A stretch of 8,366 nt of DNA from Candidatus Bathyarchaeota archaeon (GTDB lineage Archaea; Thermoproteota; Bathyarchaeia; TCS64), in contig JABXKY010000355.1 in the NCBI GenBank assembly GCA_013619005.1, forward strand, positions 1 to 8,366. Reading direction: 5' to 3'. Below the pieces are notes generated by a model. That model did not search any database and had not been told where the DNA came from. It was given only the letters and a program-made list of their open reading frames with translations. Numbering within the stretch: position 1 is the stretch's first letter; the number at the start of each line of letters is the position of its first letter. Of this stretch, positions 1 to 5,876 are shown in pieces. A program made the translations under genes and the position numbers.

Positions 1-760
1 TCGTCTCATTAAAGTACTCCTCCTTTGCCTTGGCCTCCGCCGCGTCCTCGCCGATGAGGACATAAACGGCGAAGCTCTTTGTGATCTCATCTACGTCGCG
101 TCCAACGGCATCGCAGTACCGGGAAAGCACATCAACCTTGCCGCTGAACGCATCCGTTGACCCAAACCAGGCCGTGAAGTTGCTCCAGTCAGCGTACCTA
201 GCCACTGCCTTCAGTGTCAGCTGCTCCCCACTACCGGCTATCATAATTGGCGGGTGAGGCTTCTGAATTGGCTTTGGATAACAGTAGGCATTATCGATCT
301 CGTAGTGGCGTCCCTTGAAGCTGGCCTTTTCCTCGGTCCACATTTCCCTGATGATCTGCGCTGCCTCTGAGACCCTCCTGACACGTGTGGAGGGCTTCTC
401 GAAGGGGTAGCCGTAAGCCTTGAACTCACCCTCAGCCCAACCAGTGCCCAAGCCAAGGATTAGCCGCCCGTCGCTGATAGAGTCCAATGTGGCACCCATC
501 TTGGCCACCATGGGCGGGTGCCTGAAGGGGGTGCACATGACAAGCTGACCCAGCTTTACTCGCCGTGTCTCAGATGCCAGCGCCGAGGTGGTGGTCCAGC
601 ACTCATAGAAGGGGTTTGCGGGGCTACCCACTAGACCAAATACGTGGTCGCTGAGCCAGACGGAGTCAAAACCAAGTCTCTCCGCGGTCACCGCCTCATC
701 CCTGATCAAAGAGTAGTGCGGACGCTCAGGGTTGACGAAGACCCCAATATCCCGGTTCAT
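1..760 (-). CDS. LLM-class (luciferase-like) F420-dependent oxidoreductase, 3' end cut by window
   Basis: An open frame runs from ATG at 760-758 to the left edge without a stop, giving 253 codons of a protein family usually near 280-340 residues, so only the C-terminus is missing. The translation reads as a bacterial-luciferase-like TIM barrel: an early IGVFVNPE strand (about residues 5-12), WLSDHVFG (35-42), the family signature GRLILGLGTGW (98-108), the KPIQKPHPPI segment (163-172) and IAGSGEQ (174-180), followed by LKAVARYADWSNF. These fit the coenzyme F420 (or flavin) dependent oxidoreductases, probably the Rv1855c/TIGR03560-like subgroup; that subgroup is from memory. Such enzymes move hydride between F420H2 and an organic substrate in the cytoplasm; the substrate cannot be read here. 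The gene follows the creatininase-family gene by 25 bases on the same strand, so co-transcription is likely. No clear Shine-Dalgarno precedes the ATG, and no other in-frame start is better. Confidence 0.88.
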   Translation of the reverse strand, partial: MNRDIGVFVNPERPHYSLIRDEAVTAERLGFDSVWLSDHVFGLVGSPANPFYECWTTTSALASETRRVKLGQLVMCTPFRHPPMVAKMGATLDSISDGRLILGLGTGWAEGEFKAYGYPFEKPSTRVRRVSEAAQIIREMWTEEKASFKGRHYEIDNAYCYPKPIQKPHPPIMIAGSGEQLTLKAVARYADWSNFTAWFGSTDAFSGKVDVLSRYCDAVGRDVDEITKSFAVYVLIGEDAAEAKAKEEYFNET

Positions 761-785
761 AGTGGCATAGTGGGGGGATGGGGTT

Positions 786-1538
786 TTATCTCTTCTTTAC
801 GTCCTCGATGAACTCCGCTAGGTCCTTGACCACGGAGTCTACCAGCACCTTGCCCTTCTCCTTGGTGGCGATGGTGGGGTCCCCAAGGTTGCCGATGCTG
901 GTGTGCTCGTCGAACATGTACGCGGCGGCTACCTTGCCCCTGTCACTGTCCGGGATGCTGCGGTACTTGGGCTTCCACTTCTCGGCCCTGTCCATGAGTA
1001 TCCTGTGGCCCAGCTCAAGGCCGACGCTTGTCTCGGACTCGCATGCGTGACCGCCCCCCTCCTGGGTCAGAACCTTGGTGCCCTCGGCCCCGAAGCCGTT
1101 CTCGGACGGGTAAACCATGACGCTGTACACCCTGATACCGGTCTCCATCTCGATCTCCTTGAGGGCGAGCCTGATGGCGTTAGTGTTGCCACCGTGGGCG
1201 TTCATTATGACTATCTTCTTGAAGCCGTGGTGGATTAGGCTCCCGCATACCTCCTTCAGGACATTGACGAGGGTCCTGAAAGAGAGGGTCACGGACCCCG
1301 CGAAGTTCATGTGGTGGGGAGAGTAGCCGTAGCTGATGACGGGAGCCACTAGGACCCCCGTCTTCTTTGCGACCCTGAGTGATATCTCCTGGGCGGTGAA
1401 GGCATCGGTGTCAACGGCCATGTGCTTGCCGTGCTGCTCGGTGGAGCCGACGGGGACGAGAACCGTGTCGTTATCCTTGAGATACTCCTCGACCTCTGGG
1501 CGAGTGAGCTTGTATAGTCTAGATTCCATTCTGTTCAT
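786..1538 (-). CDS. Creatininase-family metal-dependent amidohydrolase
   Basis: The 250-residue product has the usual length and motifs of the creatininase superfamily: VGSTEQHG (30-37) with metal ligands E34 and H36, DTDAF (43-47) with D45, the GYSPHHMNFAGS segment (71-82), NAHGGN (113-118) with H115, and GHACESETS (163-171) with E169. All expected metal ligands are present, so the protein should be an active two-metal C-N hydrolase in the cytoplasm. The family includes creatininase, the archaeal deformylase ArfB of the riboflavin/F420 route, and MftE, and sequence alone does not choose between them. Its neighbour downstream is an F420-type oxidoreductase, which weakly favours a flavin/F420-related or shared catabolic role (inference). 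The start could be ATG at 1538 or ATG at 1529; neither has a Shine-Dalgarno. A 185-base gap separates it from the gene upstream, so it probably has its own promoter. Confidence 0.92.
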   Translation of the reverse strand: MNRMESRLYKLTRPEVEEYLKDNDTVLVPVGSTEQHGKHMAVDTDAFTAQEISLRVAKKTGVLVAPVISYGYSPHHMNFAGSVTLSFRTLVNVLKEVCGSLIHHGFKKIVIMNAHGGNTNAIRLALKEIEMETGIRVYSVMVYPSENGFGAEGTKVLTQEGGGHACESETSVGLELGHRILMDRAEKWKPKYRSIPDSDRGKVAAAYMFDEHTSIGNLGDPTIATKEKGKVLVDSVVKDLAEFIEDVKKR

Positions 1539-1593
1539 AAAAGGGGTGTTTAATGATATAGATTTTCTATCAAAAAATACCTACTCTGGGTTC

Positions 1594-1606
1594 TATTTTA
1601 TTATAA
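1594..1606 (-). promoter_or_regulatory. Candidate TATA box for the creatininase/LLM gene pair
   Basis: On the minus strand this reads TTATAATAAAATA, about 60 bases before the 1538 ATG, which would give a leader of roughly 35 nt. A second A/T-rich stretch (TCTATATCAT, about 1554-1563) lies closer and would give an almost leaderless message starting near the ATG at 1529. The rest of the 1539-1723 gap shows no gene, and I see no clear terminator for the gene upstream. Chosen on A/T content and distance only. Confidence 0.3.
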
Positions 1607-1723
1607 GAGAGAACGCCGACCGGGTTACTACCGTGGTGCGCGAAGACGATAACCAGTGACGCGCTCCAAGACCTCAAAACGATGCGCGAGCAGGAATGCG
1701 CTGAACAACAACCTGCCCGTGCT

Positions 1724-2746
1724 CTAGTACCTAGAAAGTGTTGATCGGAGACTCTCCAGTTCGACCCCCGTCAATCGTTTAATCGTGTCGTTGTACCAAC
1801 CCTGCTCAACGTTCACCCTATCGAGGGCCTCAATGAACGCGATGGATTTTGACAGGTGCCCCTTGATATCACCGGGCGCCTCATGGTGACCGTCGTACAG
1901 CTTCGTCTGCCGCTCACTCCAGTCTCCAGGCTGGTCGAGGCCGGGTATAAAGTTCTCTGACATCTCCTTCAGGGTCTCCTCCCCGACGATTGAGCCTAAA
2001 ATGTTCAACTCACCCGTCTCTGAGTGGTGATGCTCGTCAATCCCGAACAGGGTCATATCGTAGTTGTTGGCCGCAAGCTGGGTTATATCGCATATGGCGA
2101 AGGTTATGAGACGTGTCCCCAAGTTTTTGCAGAGAGCGCTAAGGCGTCTCATACTCGGGATGGCGATGAACCCGTAGATGATGATGGTTCTCGGCTTACC
2201 TCCATTGACCAGCATGTGCTGGAGCGCAGCCTCCACAGACCTGCCGGTGGCGTAGGTGTCAGGGATTATCAATGTGTCAAGGTCCCGCCCGTGGTAGTCG
2301 GAGTAAGTCACCTCAATGTGCCTAGAATCATCGCTGTGAGCCCTATACCCATCATCCCTGTACTCGGTCCTGACGCTGATCAACGGCAACTGCGGCAACA
2401 CGTTGTGAACCATATACCCGGCGCTCCCCCTCAGGATGTGGAGAATCCCAGTGGACCCGGGTATCAAACCCAGTTCCATGAGGGCGGCTTTGAACTCGTA
2501 GGCCGCACAAAGTGATTGAGATGCAAGATCTGTGCCCACCAGGTGGGGGTGGGACGCTATCCTCTGGCCCTCAGGGGTGTCGATGAGGTAGCAGTCGCCA
2601 AGGTCCTCGCCTATGAGGCTCGACGAGGCGGTGTCCACGGTGTAAAACCTCGTTGATGGTGAGAGGGATGAAAGCGTCTGGAGGGTTGCGGACTCGGTGT
2701 CCAGAGGGAAAAGCTCCCTGATTTTCTTCAAATATGATTGATCCAA
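1724..2746 (-). CDS. Uracil phosphoribosyltransferase-like protein with N- and C-terminal extensions, TTG start
   Basis: This 340-residue protein carries the landmarks of a type I phosphoribosyltransferase of the uracil (Upp) kind, in order: ILHILRGSAG (101-110), which matches the Upp segment PILRAGLG; IIPDTYATGRS (160-170), which matches the PRPP loop DPMLATGGS; and FIPGLDQPGDW (266-276), which matches the uracil-binding IPGLGDAGD. UPRTases are about 208 residues, so this one has about 95 extra residues in front, an insertion (about 235-262, with the unusual DEHHHSETG) before the base-binding motif, and about 60 extra residues behind. It may use PRPP and a pyrimidine-like base, or bind nucleotides as a regulator; the substrate is not readable. 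Translation must start at TTG (2746-2744) or nearby CTG, because an in-frame TAG lies 12 bases upstream and the first internal Met is residue 90. It follows the radical SAM gene by 40 bases. Confidence 0.72.
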   Translation of the reverse strand: MDQSYLKKIRELFPLDTESATLQTLSSLSPSTRFYTVDTASSSLIGEDLGDCYLIDTPEGQRIASHPHLVGTDLASQSLCAAYEFKAALMELGLIPGSTGILHILRGSAGYMVHNVLPQLPLISVRTEYRDDGYRAHSDDSRHIEVTYSDYHGRDLDTLIIPDTYATGRSVEAALQHMLVNGGKPRTIIIYGFIAIPSMRRLSALCKNLGTRLITFAICDITQLAANNYDMTLFGIDEHHHSETGELNILGSIVGEETLKEMSENFIPGLDQPGDWSERQTKLYDGHHEAPGDIKGHLSKSIAFIEALDRVNVEQGWYNDTIKRLTGVELESLRSTLSRY

Positions 2747-2770
2747 TAGAGACAGCTATCCTTTGACCTG

Positions 2771-2783
2771 GACATATTTATTG
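2771..2783 (-). promoter_or_regulatory. Candidate TATA box for the UPRT-like gene
   Basis: The minus strand reads CAATAAATATGTC in the gap between the radical SAM stop and the TTG start. Its centre is about 30 bases before the TTG, so a transcript from it would be nearly leaderless. The gene may therefore have its own promoter as well as read-through from the radical SAM gene. Confidence 0.38.
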
Positions 2784-2786
2784 TTG

Positions 2787-3872
2787 TCAGGGAATTATCT
2801 CGCAGCCGTTGTTGATCTCGGGGTAATCGAACGCACTGGCATCCAGAACGCCCTCCTCGATCATCTGCCTCGCGAGGGGAACCTGTTTCTCAAGCTCCCT
2901 GATCAGGTGCCTGGTTGTATCGCAGACCCTGTCGAACCAGTCCCTGCCCCAGAACATTGTCTGGTTGCTGAACAGGCAGCGTCCACCGCAGATTCCCAGA
3001 ACATCGCAGTCCGTGCAAGGAGCCCCAATGGGTAGAACATTGAACAGATCCTGAGGAGTTGATTCCCTGATGTCCCCCACCTGGCTGTATGGAAGATCTG
3101 GGGCTATGGGGCAGACATCGATCTCTCCGTTGGTCATCACGGTAAAACTGGTGGCCCCTGCTCCACACCTGATGTGGGGGGTTGGTTCTCCCGTGAGAAG
3201 GGTCTTGAACACGGGAGTGAAGGGGACAATTCCCAGGACCCTGCCTTCTCTTAACGAGTCGCCGAAATCCTTCGCCAGCCTCGTTATCCCGTCCTCGTAG
3301 CGTCTTAGCCAGCCCTCAAGGTCTCCCCAAGAGCCAAGCTCGGACCAGAACACGTCAAGCTGCCAGTGGACGTGGTCGAAGTGCGGCCGCTCCAGGTTTA
3401 GTAGGTGGGATACGTCCCTGTAGAGGTCCCCGTTCTTGCTGAACGCCATCCTGGCGATGATGTCCCCGCTGTAGCCCCTGTCTTGGACATCGATGAGGTT
3501 CCCTGTCACCAAGTCGTAGGTTCCCTCTCCCCTGCAGCAGTCGGTAACCATCGTACCCCCGTCAATGCTCGCCAGTATCGAGTGCAGTCTGTGGAGGTAC
3601 CTGTCCTCGATCTGATCAAGCATCGTGGCGTTGGTCTGTAGGGTGAACGCCTTAGCGGGGACCTTGTCCATCACCTCGTACATGAAATCCATTACCAGAA
3701 GGGGCTCCCCGCCGTAGAAGCCGATAACCGGCTCAGGGTCCCGCCTCATGAACGCAACAAGGTCGTCAATATCATAGGTGTGGGTCAGGGGGATGCCCTT
3801 GACGTGACGCGTTCCTCCGCAGTAGGTGCACTGCTTGTTGCACTGCTCAGTTAGGACGAGGTGGTACTGCAT
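2787..3872 (-). CDS. Radical SAM/SPASM enzyme, AF1577-like (TIGR04084-type), putative peptide or protein modifier
   Basis: The 361-residue protein has a canonical radical SAM site at its extreme N-terminus, CNKQCTYC (C11, C15, C18), followed by YGGEP (53-57) for S-adenosylmethionine binding. The C-terminal half holds a complete SPASM domain: C236-x12-G249-x4-C254, then C286-x2-C289-x5-C295-x3-C299, then C317, giving ligands for two auxiliary iron-sulfur clusters. SPASM enzymes mostly modify ribosomally made peptides or proteins. The short N-terminus (MQYHLVLTEQC) and the ICGGRCLF segment (294-301) resemble what I remember of the AF1577 family, annotated as putative peptide-modifying enzymes with no known substrate. 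The gene has a divergent partner 91 bases away encoding a small three-cysteine protein. The ATG at 3872 is the only sensible start, because the Cys motif begins at residue 11. It probably acts in the cytoplasm and needs anaerobic conditions. Confidence 0.9.
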   Translation of the reverse strand: MQYHLVLTEQCNKQCTYCGGTRHVKGIPLTHTYDIDDLVAFMRRDPEPVIGFYGGEPLLVMDFMYEVMDKVPAKAFTLQTNATMLDQIEDRYLHRLHSILASIDGGTMVTDCCRGEGTYDLVTGNLIDVQDRGYSGDIIARMAFSKNGDLYRDVSHLLNLERPHFDHVHWQLDVFWSELGSWGDLEGWLRRYEDGITRLAKDFGDSLREGRVLGIVPFTPVFKTLLTGEPTPHIRCGAGATSFTVMTNGEIDVCPIAPDLPYSQVGDIRESTPQDLFNVLPIGAPCTDCDVLGICGGRCLFSNQTMFWGRDWFDRVCDTTRHLIRELEKQVPLARQMIEEGVLDASAFDYPEINNGCEIIP

Positions 3873-3899
3873 ATCTGGCTCCCGTACAATGCCCCGTGT

Positions 3900-3910
3900 G
3901 TTTTAAACCC
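3900..3910 (-). promoter_or_regulatory. Candidate TATA box for the radical SAM gene
   Basis: The minus strand reads GGGTTTAAAAC, centred about 32 bases before the ATG at 3872, so the predicted message has a very short leader. Its TTTAAA core is self-complementary, so direction is not proven by the box alone. Confidence 0.42.
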
Positions 3911-3930
3911 GTTGGTCCGTGCACCTGTAA

Positions 3931-3942
3931 AGCCTATAACCA
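3931..3942 (+). promoter_or_regulatory. Candidate TATA box for the TIGR04076-like gene
   Basis: The plus strand reads AGCCTATAACCA, centred about 27 bases before the ATG at 3964. That spacing predicts a leaderless transcript starting at or next to the ATG, which is common in archaea. The gene has no Shine-Dalgarno, in agreement. Confidence 0.42.
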
Positions 3943-3963
3943 GTCAGGACCCAGTCTTGTACC

Positions 3964-4314
3964 ATGTACAAGGTTGTTTACACAGTGGTAGAGGTGGGTG
4001 AGCCAAGGAGCATCGACGGCGGCCCGACCCACGTTTCAGGACCATGCAAGATGTACAAGGTGGGGGACAAGATGACGGTGGTGGGGAACCCGGGGCAGCT
4101 GGTACTGAAAGAAACAGATGCTGTGTGTCTCGCGGCGTTCAGCGCGATCCTGCCACTAACAAGCGCCATGACCAGGGAGGTCACGGAGCCATGGGATTAC
4201 ATGGATAAGATAGCGTACTACAGTTGCCCCGACTCTGAGAGGCCCGTGGTCTTCAAGGTGGAGCGCATAGAGGTGGAGCAGGGTGAATACCCGCCACCTT
4301 ACCCGAACCCCTAA
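3964..4314 (+). CDS. Small TIGR04076-like protein with three conserved-looking cysteines
   Basis: The 116-residue product matches my memory of the TIGR04076 family of small proteins: a beta-rich start (MYKVVYTVVEV), GPCKMYKVGD (27-35), then DAVCLAAFSAI (52-62), then YSCPDSERPVVFKVERIE (86-103). The three cysteines C28, C55 and C88 sit in these three blocks. It is somewhat longer than the family average, with a proline-rich tail (YPPPYPNP). No signal peptide or membrane helix is visible, so it should be cytoplasmic. Function is unknown; the cysteines could bind a metal or cluster, or be a site of modification. It diverges from the radical SAM/SPASM gene, the only plus-strand gene in the left block, and its stop overlaps the stop of the DUF483 gene. 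Predicted to be leaderless. Confidence 0.82.
   Translation: MYKVVYTVVEVGEPRSIDGGPTHVSGPCKMYKVGDKMTVVGNPGQLVLKETDAVCLAAFSAILPLTSAMTREVTEPWDYMDKIAYYSCPDSERPVVFKVERIEVEQGEYPPPYPNP
4311..4314. other. Overlapping convergent stop codons
   Basis: The bases CTAA hold the plus-strand TAA (4312-4314) of the TIGR04076-like gene and the minus-strand TAG (4313-4311) of the DUF483 gene. There is no room for a terminator between the two genes, so each transcript must run into its neighbour's coding region and the two 3' ends can pair. Confidence 0.9.
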
Positions 4315-5180
4315 TTCCCCTTCTTGAACTGGCTCATGTATTTGCTGATCAGCTCGGGCTGGCGCAGTACAAGCTCCGTGTTCATAAGTAAAACTCTCTC
4401 GTATAGCCCGGATAGCCTTGGGTCTAACTCGGAAAATGCATCGGCCCACAAGTGCCCCTTGGACAGGGCGTTCTCGCACTGGGGGCTGCATGGGAAAAAG
4501 AAGCCCGTAAAGTAAACGTGAGTATCGACCTCGGTCTCTTTGAGGGTATCAATTAACTGCCGGGCCGCCCTGGTCTCCACGTTCACGCTGTTGACCCTGT
4601 CCCTGGCATAGCTCTTGACGCAGCAATCGGGGTACCCGAGGACCTCACCGTTACGGAGAAGCCATTTCTCGTCGTACTCCTCGGGGTACGCGAACCGGAT
4701 AGGATCAACGTCCGCCCCGGGTCTCCTCTGAGTCTTTCTGCGGATCTTTTCCCGGTTATTCATGAGCTTCCTGATGCGCCCGCCCGTGCCTTTTTCCTTG
4801 AAAAGGTACAGCTCGTGAACTGTGGGCCTGACCTTGATCTGGTTGTTACGGAGGCCAAGCTCCTCGGCCCACCTGTAATACGCCTTGTAAGCATCGGACC
4901 CCTCCACTATGGCCTCAAACTGCTGCTCAAGCATCTTTTTCAATACCTGAACCCCAAGTGCCCTCGCCTGCATATCAGTTACCGACTGGAGCTTCATTAG
5001 GTGGGGCTTGACCTCCTCATCGATCCTCTGACCCATCTCAACACCTTTGGGCAGCTCGGCGGGTATCGTAACCTGACTGGCTGGTCTGAGCCCTAGATAG
5101 GGGGCTAGAAACGCTTCAAGCTTGGATTTTGGTAAAACGAGGGGATTATCAAGAAACTCGTTGAGCAAATTCGACTCCAT
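4311..5180 (-). CDS. DUF483 family protein with a four-cysteine signature
   Basis: The 289-residue protein shows the hallmark of DUF483, a family of unknown function known mainly from archaea: VLGYPDCCVKSYARDR (180-195) and, later, FFFPCSPQCENALSKG (227-242). C186, C187, C231 and C235, perhaps with H243, are placed to form a metal site; this is inference from spacing. The N-terminal part (1-120) is mostly helical and charged, with a basic stretch at 133-153 (IRKLMNNREKIRRKTQRR begins at 136) that could contact nucleic acid. No membrane helix or signal peptide is seen. The ATG at 5180 is about 35 bases from a good TATA box and gives a short leader. The gene is transcribed towards the small Cys protein and radical SAM genes, but it is a separate unit. 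Confidence 0.82.
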   Translation of the reverse strand: MESNLLNEFLDNPLVLPKSKLEAFLAPYLGLRPASQVTIPAELPKGVEMGQRIDEEVKPHLMKLQSVTDMQARALGVQVLKKMLEQQFEAIVEGSDAYKAYYRWAEELGLRNNQIKVRPTVHELYLFKEKGTGGRIRKLMNNREKIRRKTQRRPGADVDPIRFAYPEEYDEKWLLRNGEVLGYPDCCVKSYARDRVNSVNVETRAARQLIDTLKETEVDTHVYFTGFFFPCSPQCENALSKGHLWADAFSELDPRLSGLYERVLLMNTELVLRQPELISKYMSQFKKGN

Positions 5181-5210
5181 AGATACACAGGGTCAGACCT
5201 GTCTTAAATC

Positions 5211-5221
5211 ATTTATAAAAA
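5211..5221 (-). promoter_or_regulatory. TATA box for the DUF483 gene
   Basis: The minus strand reads TTTTTATAAAT, centred about 35 bases before the ATG at 5180, predicting a leader of roughly 5-10 nt. It is one of the clearest archaeal-type boxes in the window. It shares bases with the T-tracts that probably end the upstream operon. Confidence 0.55.
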
Positions 5222-5231
5222 GGATAAAAAG
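5216..5231 (-). terminator. T-tract terminator of the four-gene membrane operon
   Basis: About 10 bases after the stop of the last operon gene, the minus strand has six C then two runs of five T (5226-5230 and 5217-5221) separated by ATCC. Archaeal RNA polymerase stops at such T-rich stretches without needing a hairpin. The second T run is also the front of the TATA box of the next gene. Confidence 0.5.
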
Positions 5232-5240
5232 GGGGGAGTG

Positions 5241-5876
5241 TCACATCGGAATCAGTTTAAGTACTTGTAGGAAGAACTGTGCTCTGCCTGTAAGCATCGT
5301 GAAACGGAATAGGACGGTGTTACCGAAGTAACCTCCTAATCCAATCATGATGAACAGACGACCAATCCTTGTTGGTGCCTTTAGTACTCCAGTTTGCTCA
5401 ATGGTTAACAAGAAGTACATTATGCTACAGATCAGACCAACCGCAATGTACGCAAAGTTAAACCAAGCCATCGCTCCACCCTCAGTTGGTGCAGTGATGG
5501 TGCTTATTATCGCGTCCTGAAGGTTGGGTCCTATCGTTCCACGGATACCTAAACCGAAGCCAGCTCCTACCAGTAATGCTATCGGATACCTGCTCAACCA
5601 CCGATACTCGGGTATGAGCATCGTGAACATCAAACACCCTAACACGAGCGGAACAATCATCAAGATCTCTCCGTCAAGTAGGGGATTGATGGCCACTCCC
5701 ACGACGTAAGCAAAGTTGGTGATTACTGTAATCGCCAACGCAATACCGACATAAAGGTACTCGGCGAACCTATAGGTGGCGTTCTCCTTGTACAGCGGTA
5801 AGCTGTAGATCATGAGCATCAAGAGCCATCCGACCCAGAGACCGATTACATCTAAGGGTGCTGTTGGGTATGCCAT
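5241..5876 (-). CDS. Polytopic membrane protein, fourth gene of DUF6754 operon (unknown function)
   Basis: The 211-residue protein is almost entirely hydrophobic, with about six membrane helices at roughly 9-28, 39-64, 69-88, 98-115, 135-157 and 170-188. A glycine-rich segment (GAGFGLGIRGTIGPNLQD, 104-121) with a single arginine lies at the end of helix four and is the most distinctive part. I do not recognise a named family or transporter motif. Its start codon overlaps the previous stop (TAATG at 5878-5874), and a perfect AGGAGGT sits 8 bases upstream, so it is translationally tied to the gene before it. It ends the operon, followed by T-tracts. Most likely it is an integral subunit of a complex with the other three products; it could also be a scaffold or a small channel. 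Confidence 0.82.
   Translation of the reverse strand: MAYPTAPLDVIGLWVGWLLMLMIYSLPLYKENATYRFAEYLYVGIALAITVITNFAYVVGVAINPLLDGEILMIVPLVLGCLMFTMLIPEYRWLSRYPIALLVGAGFGLGIRGTIGPNLQDAIISTITAPTEGGAMAWFNFAYIAVGLICSIMYFLLTIEQTGVLKAPTRIGRLFIMIGLGGYFGNTVLFRFTMLTGRAQFFLQVLKLIPM

Noticed and set aside
1336..1659. 107-codon plus-strand open frame spilling into the 1539-1723 gap
   Set aside because: Most of it is antisense to the conserved N-terminal motifs of the creatininase-family gene, and the part in the gap has no recognisable content.
1638..1664. GCGCG/CGCGC inverted repeat in the intergenic gap as a terminator of the UPRT-like gene
   Set aside because: Only five pairs with a 17-base loop and no T-tract on the minus strand after it; likely chance.
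2024..2515. 163-codon open frame on the plus strand
   Set aside because: It lies wholly inside the UPRT-like gene on the other strand, has no promoter and its translation has no family features; it is an antisense shadow of G+C-rich sequence.
3964..4314. Calling the small cysteine protein a classical RiPP precursor
   Set aside because: It is long, has beta-strand-like blocks through its whole length and a family-wide conserved pattern, and lacks a leader/core split or a repeated core.
4156..4491. 111-codon minus-strand frame overlapping the convergent junction
   Set aside because: It overlaps both the TIGR04076-like gene and the DUF483 C-terminus, in a different frame from DUF483, and has no similarity to a known family.
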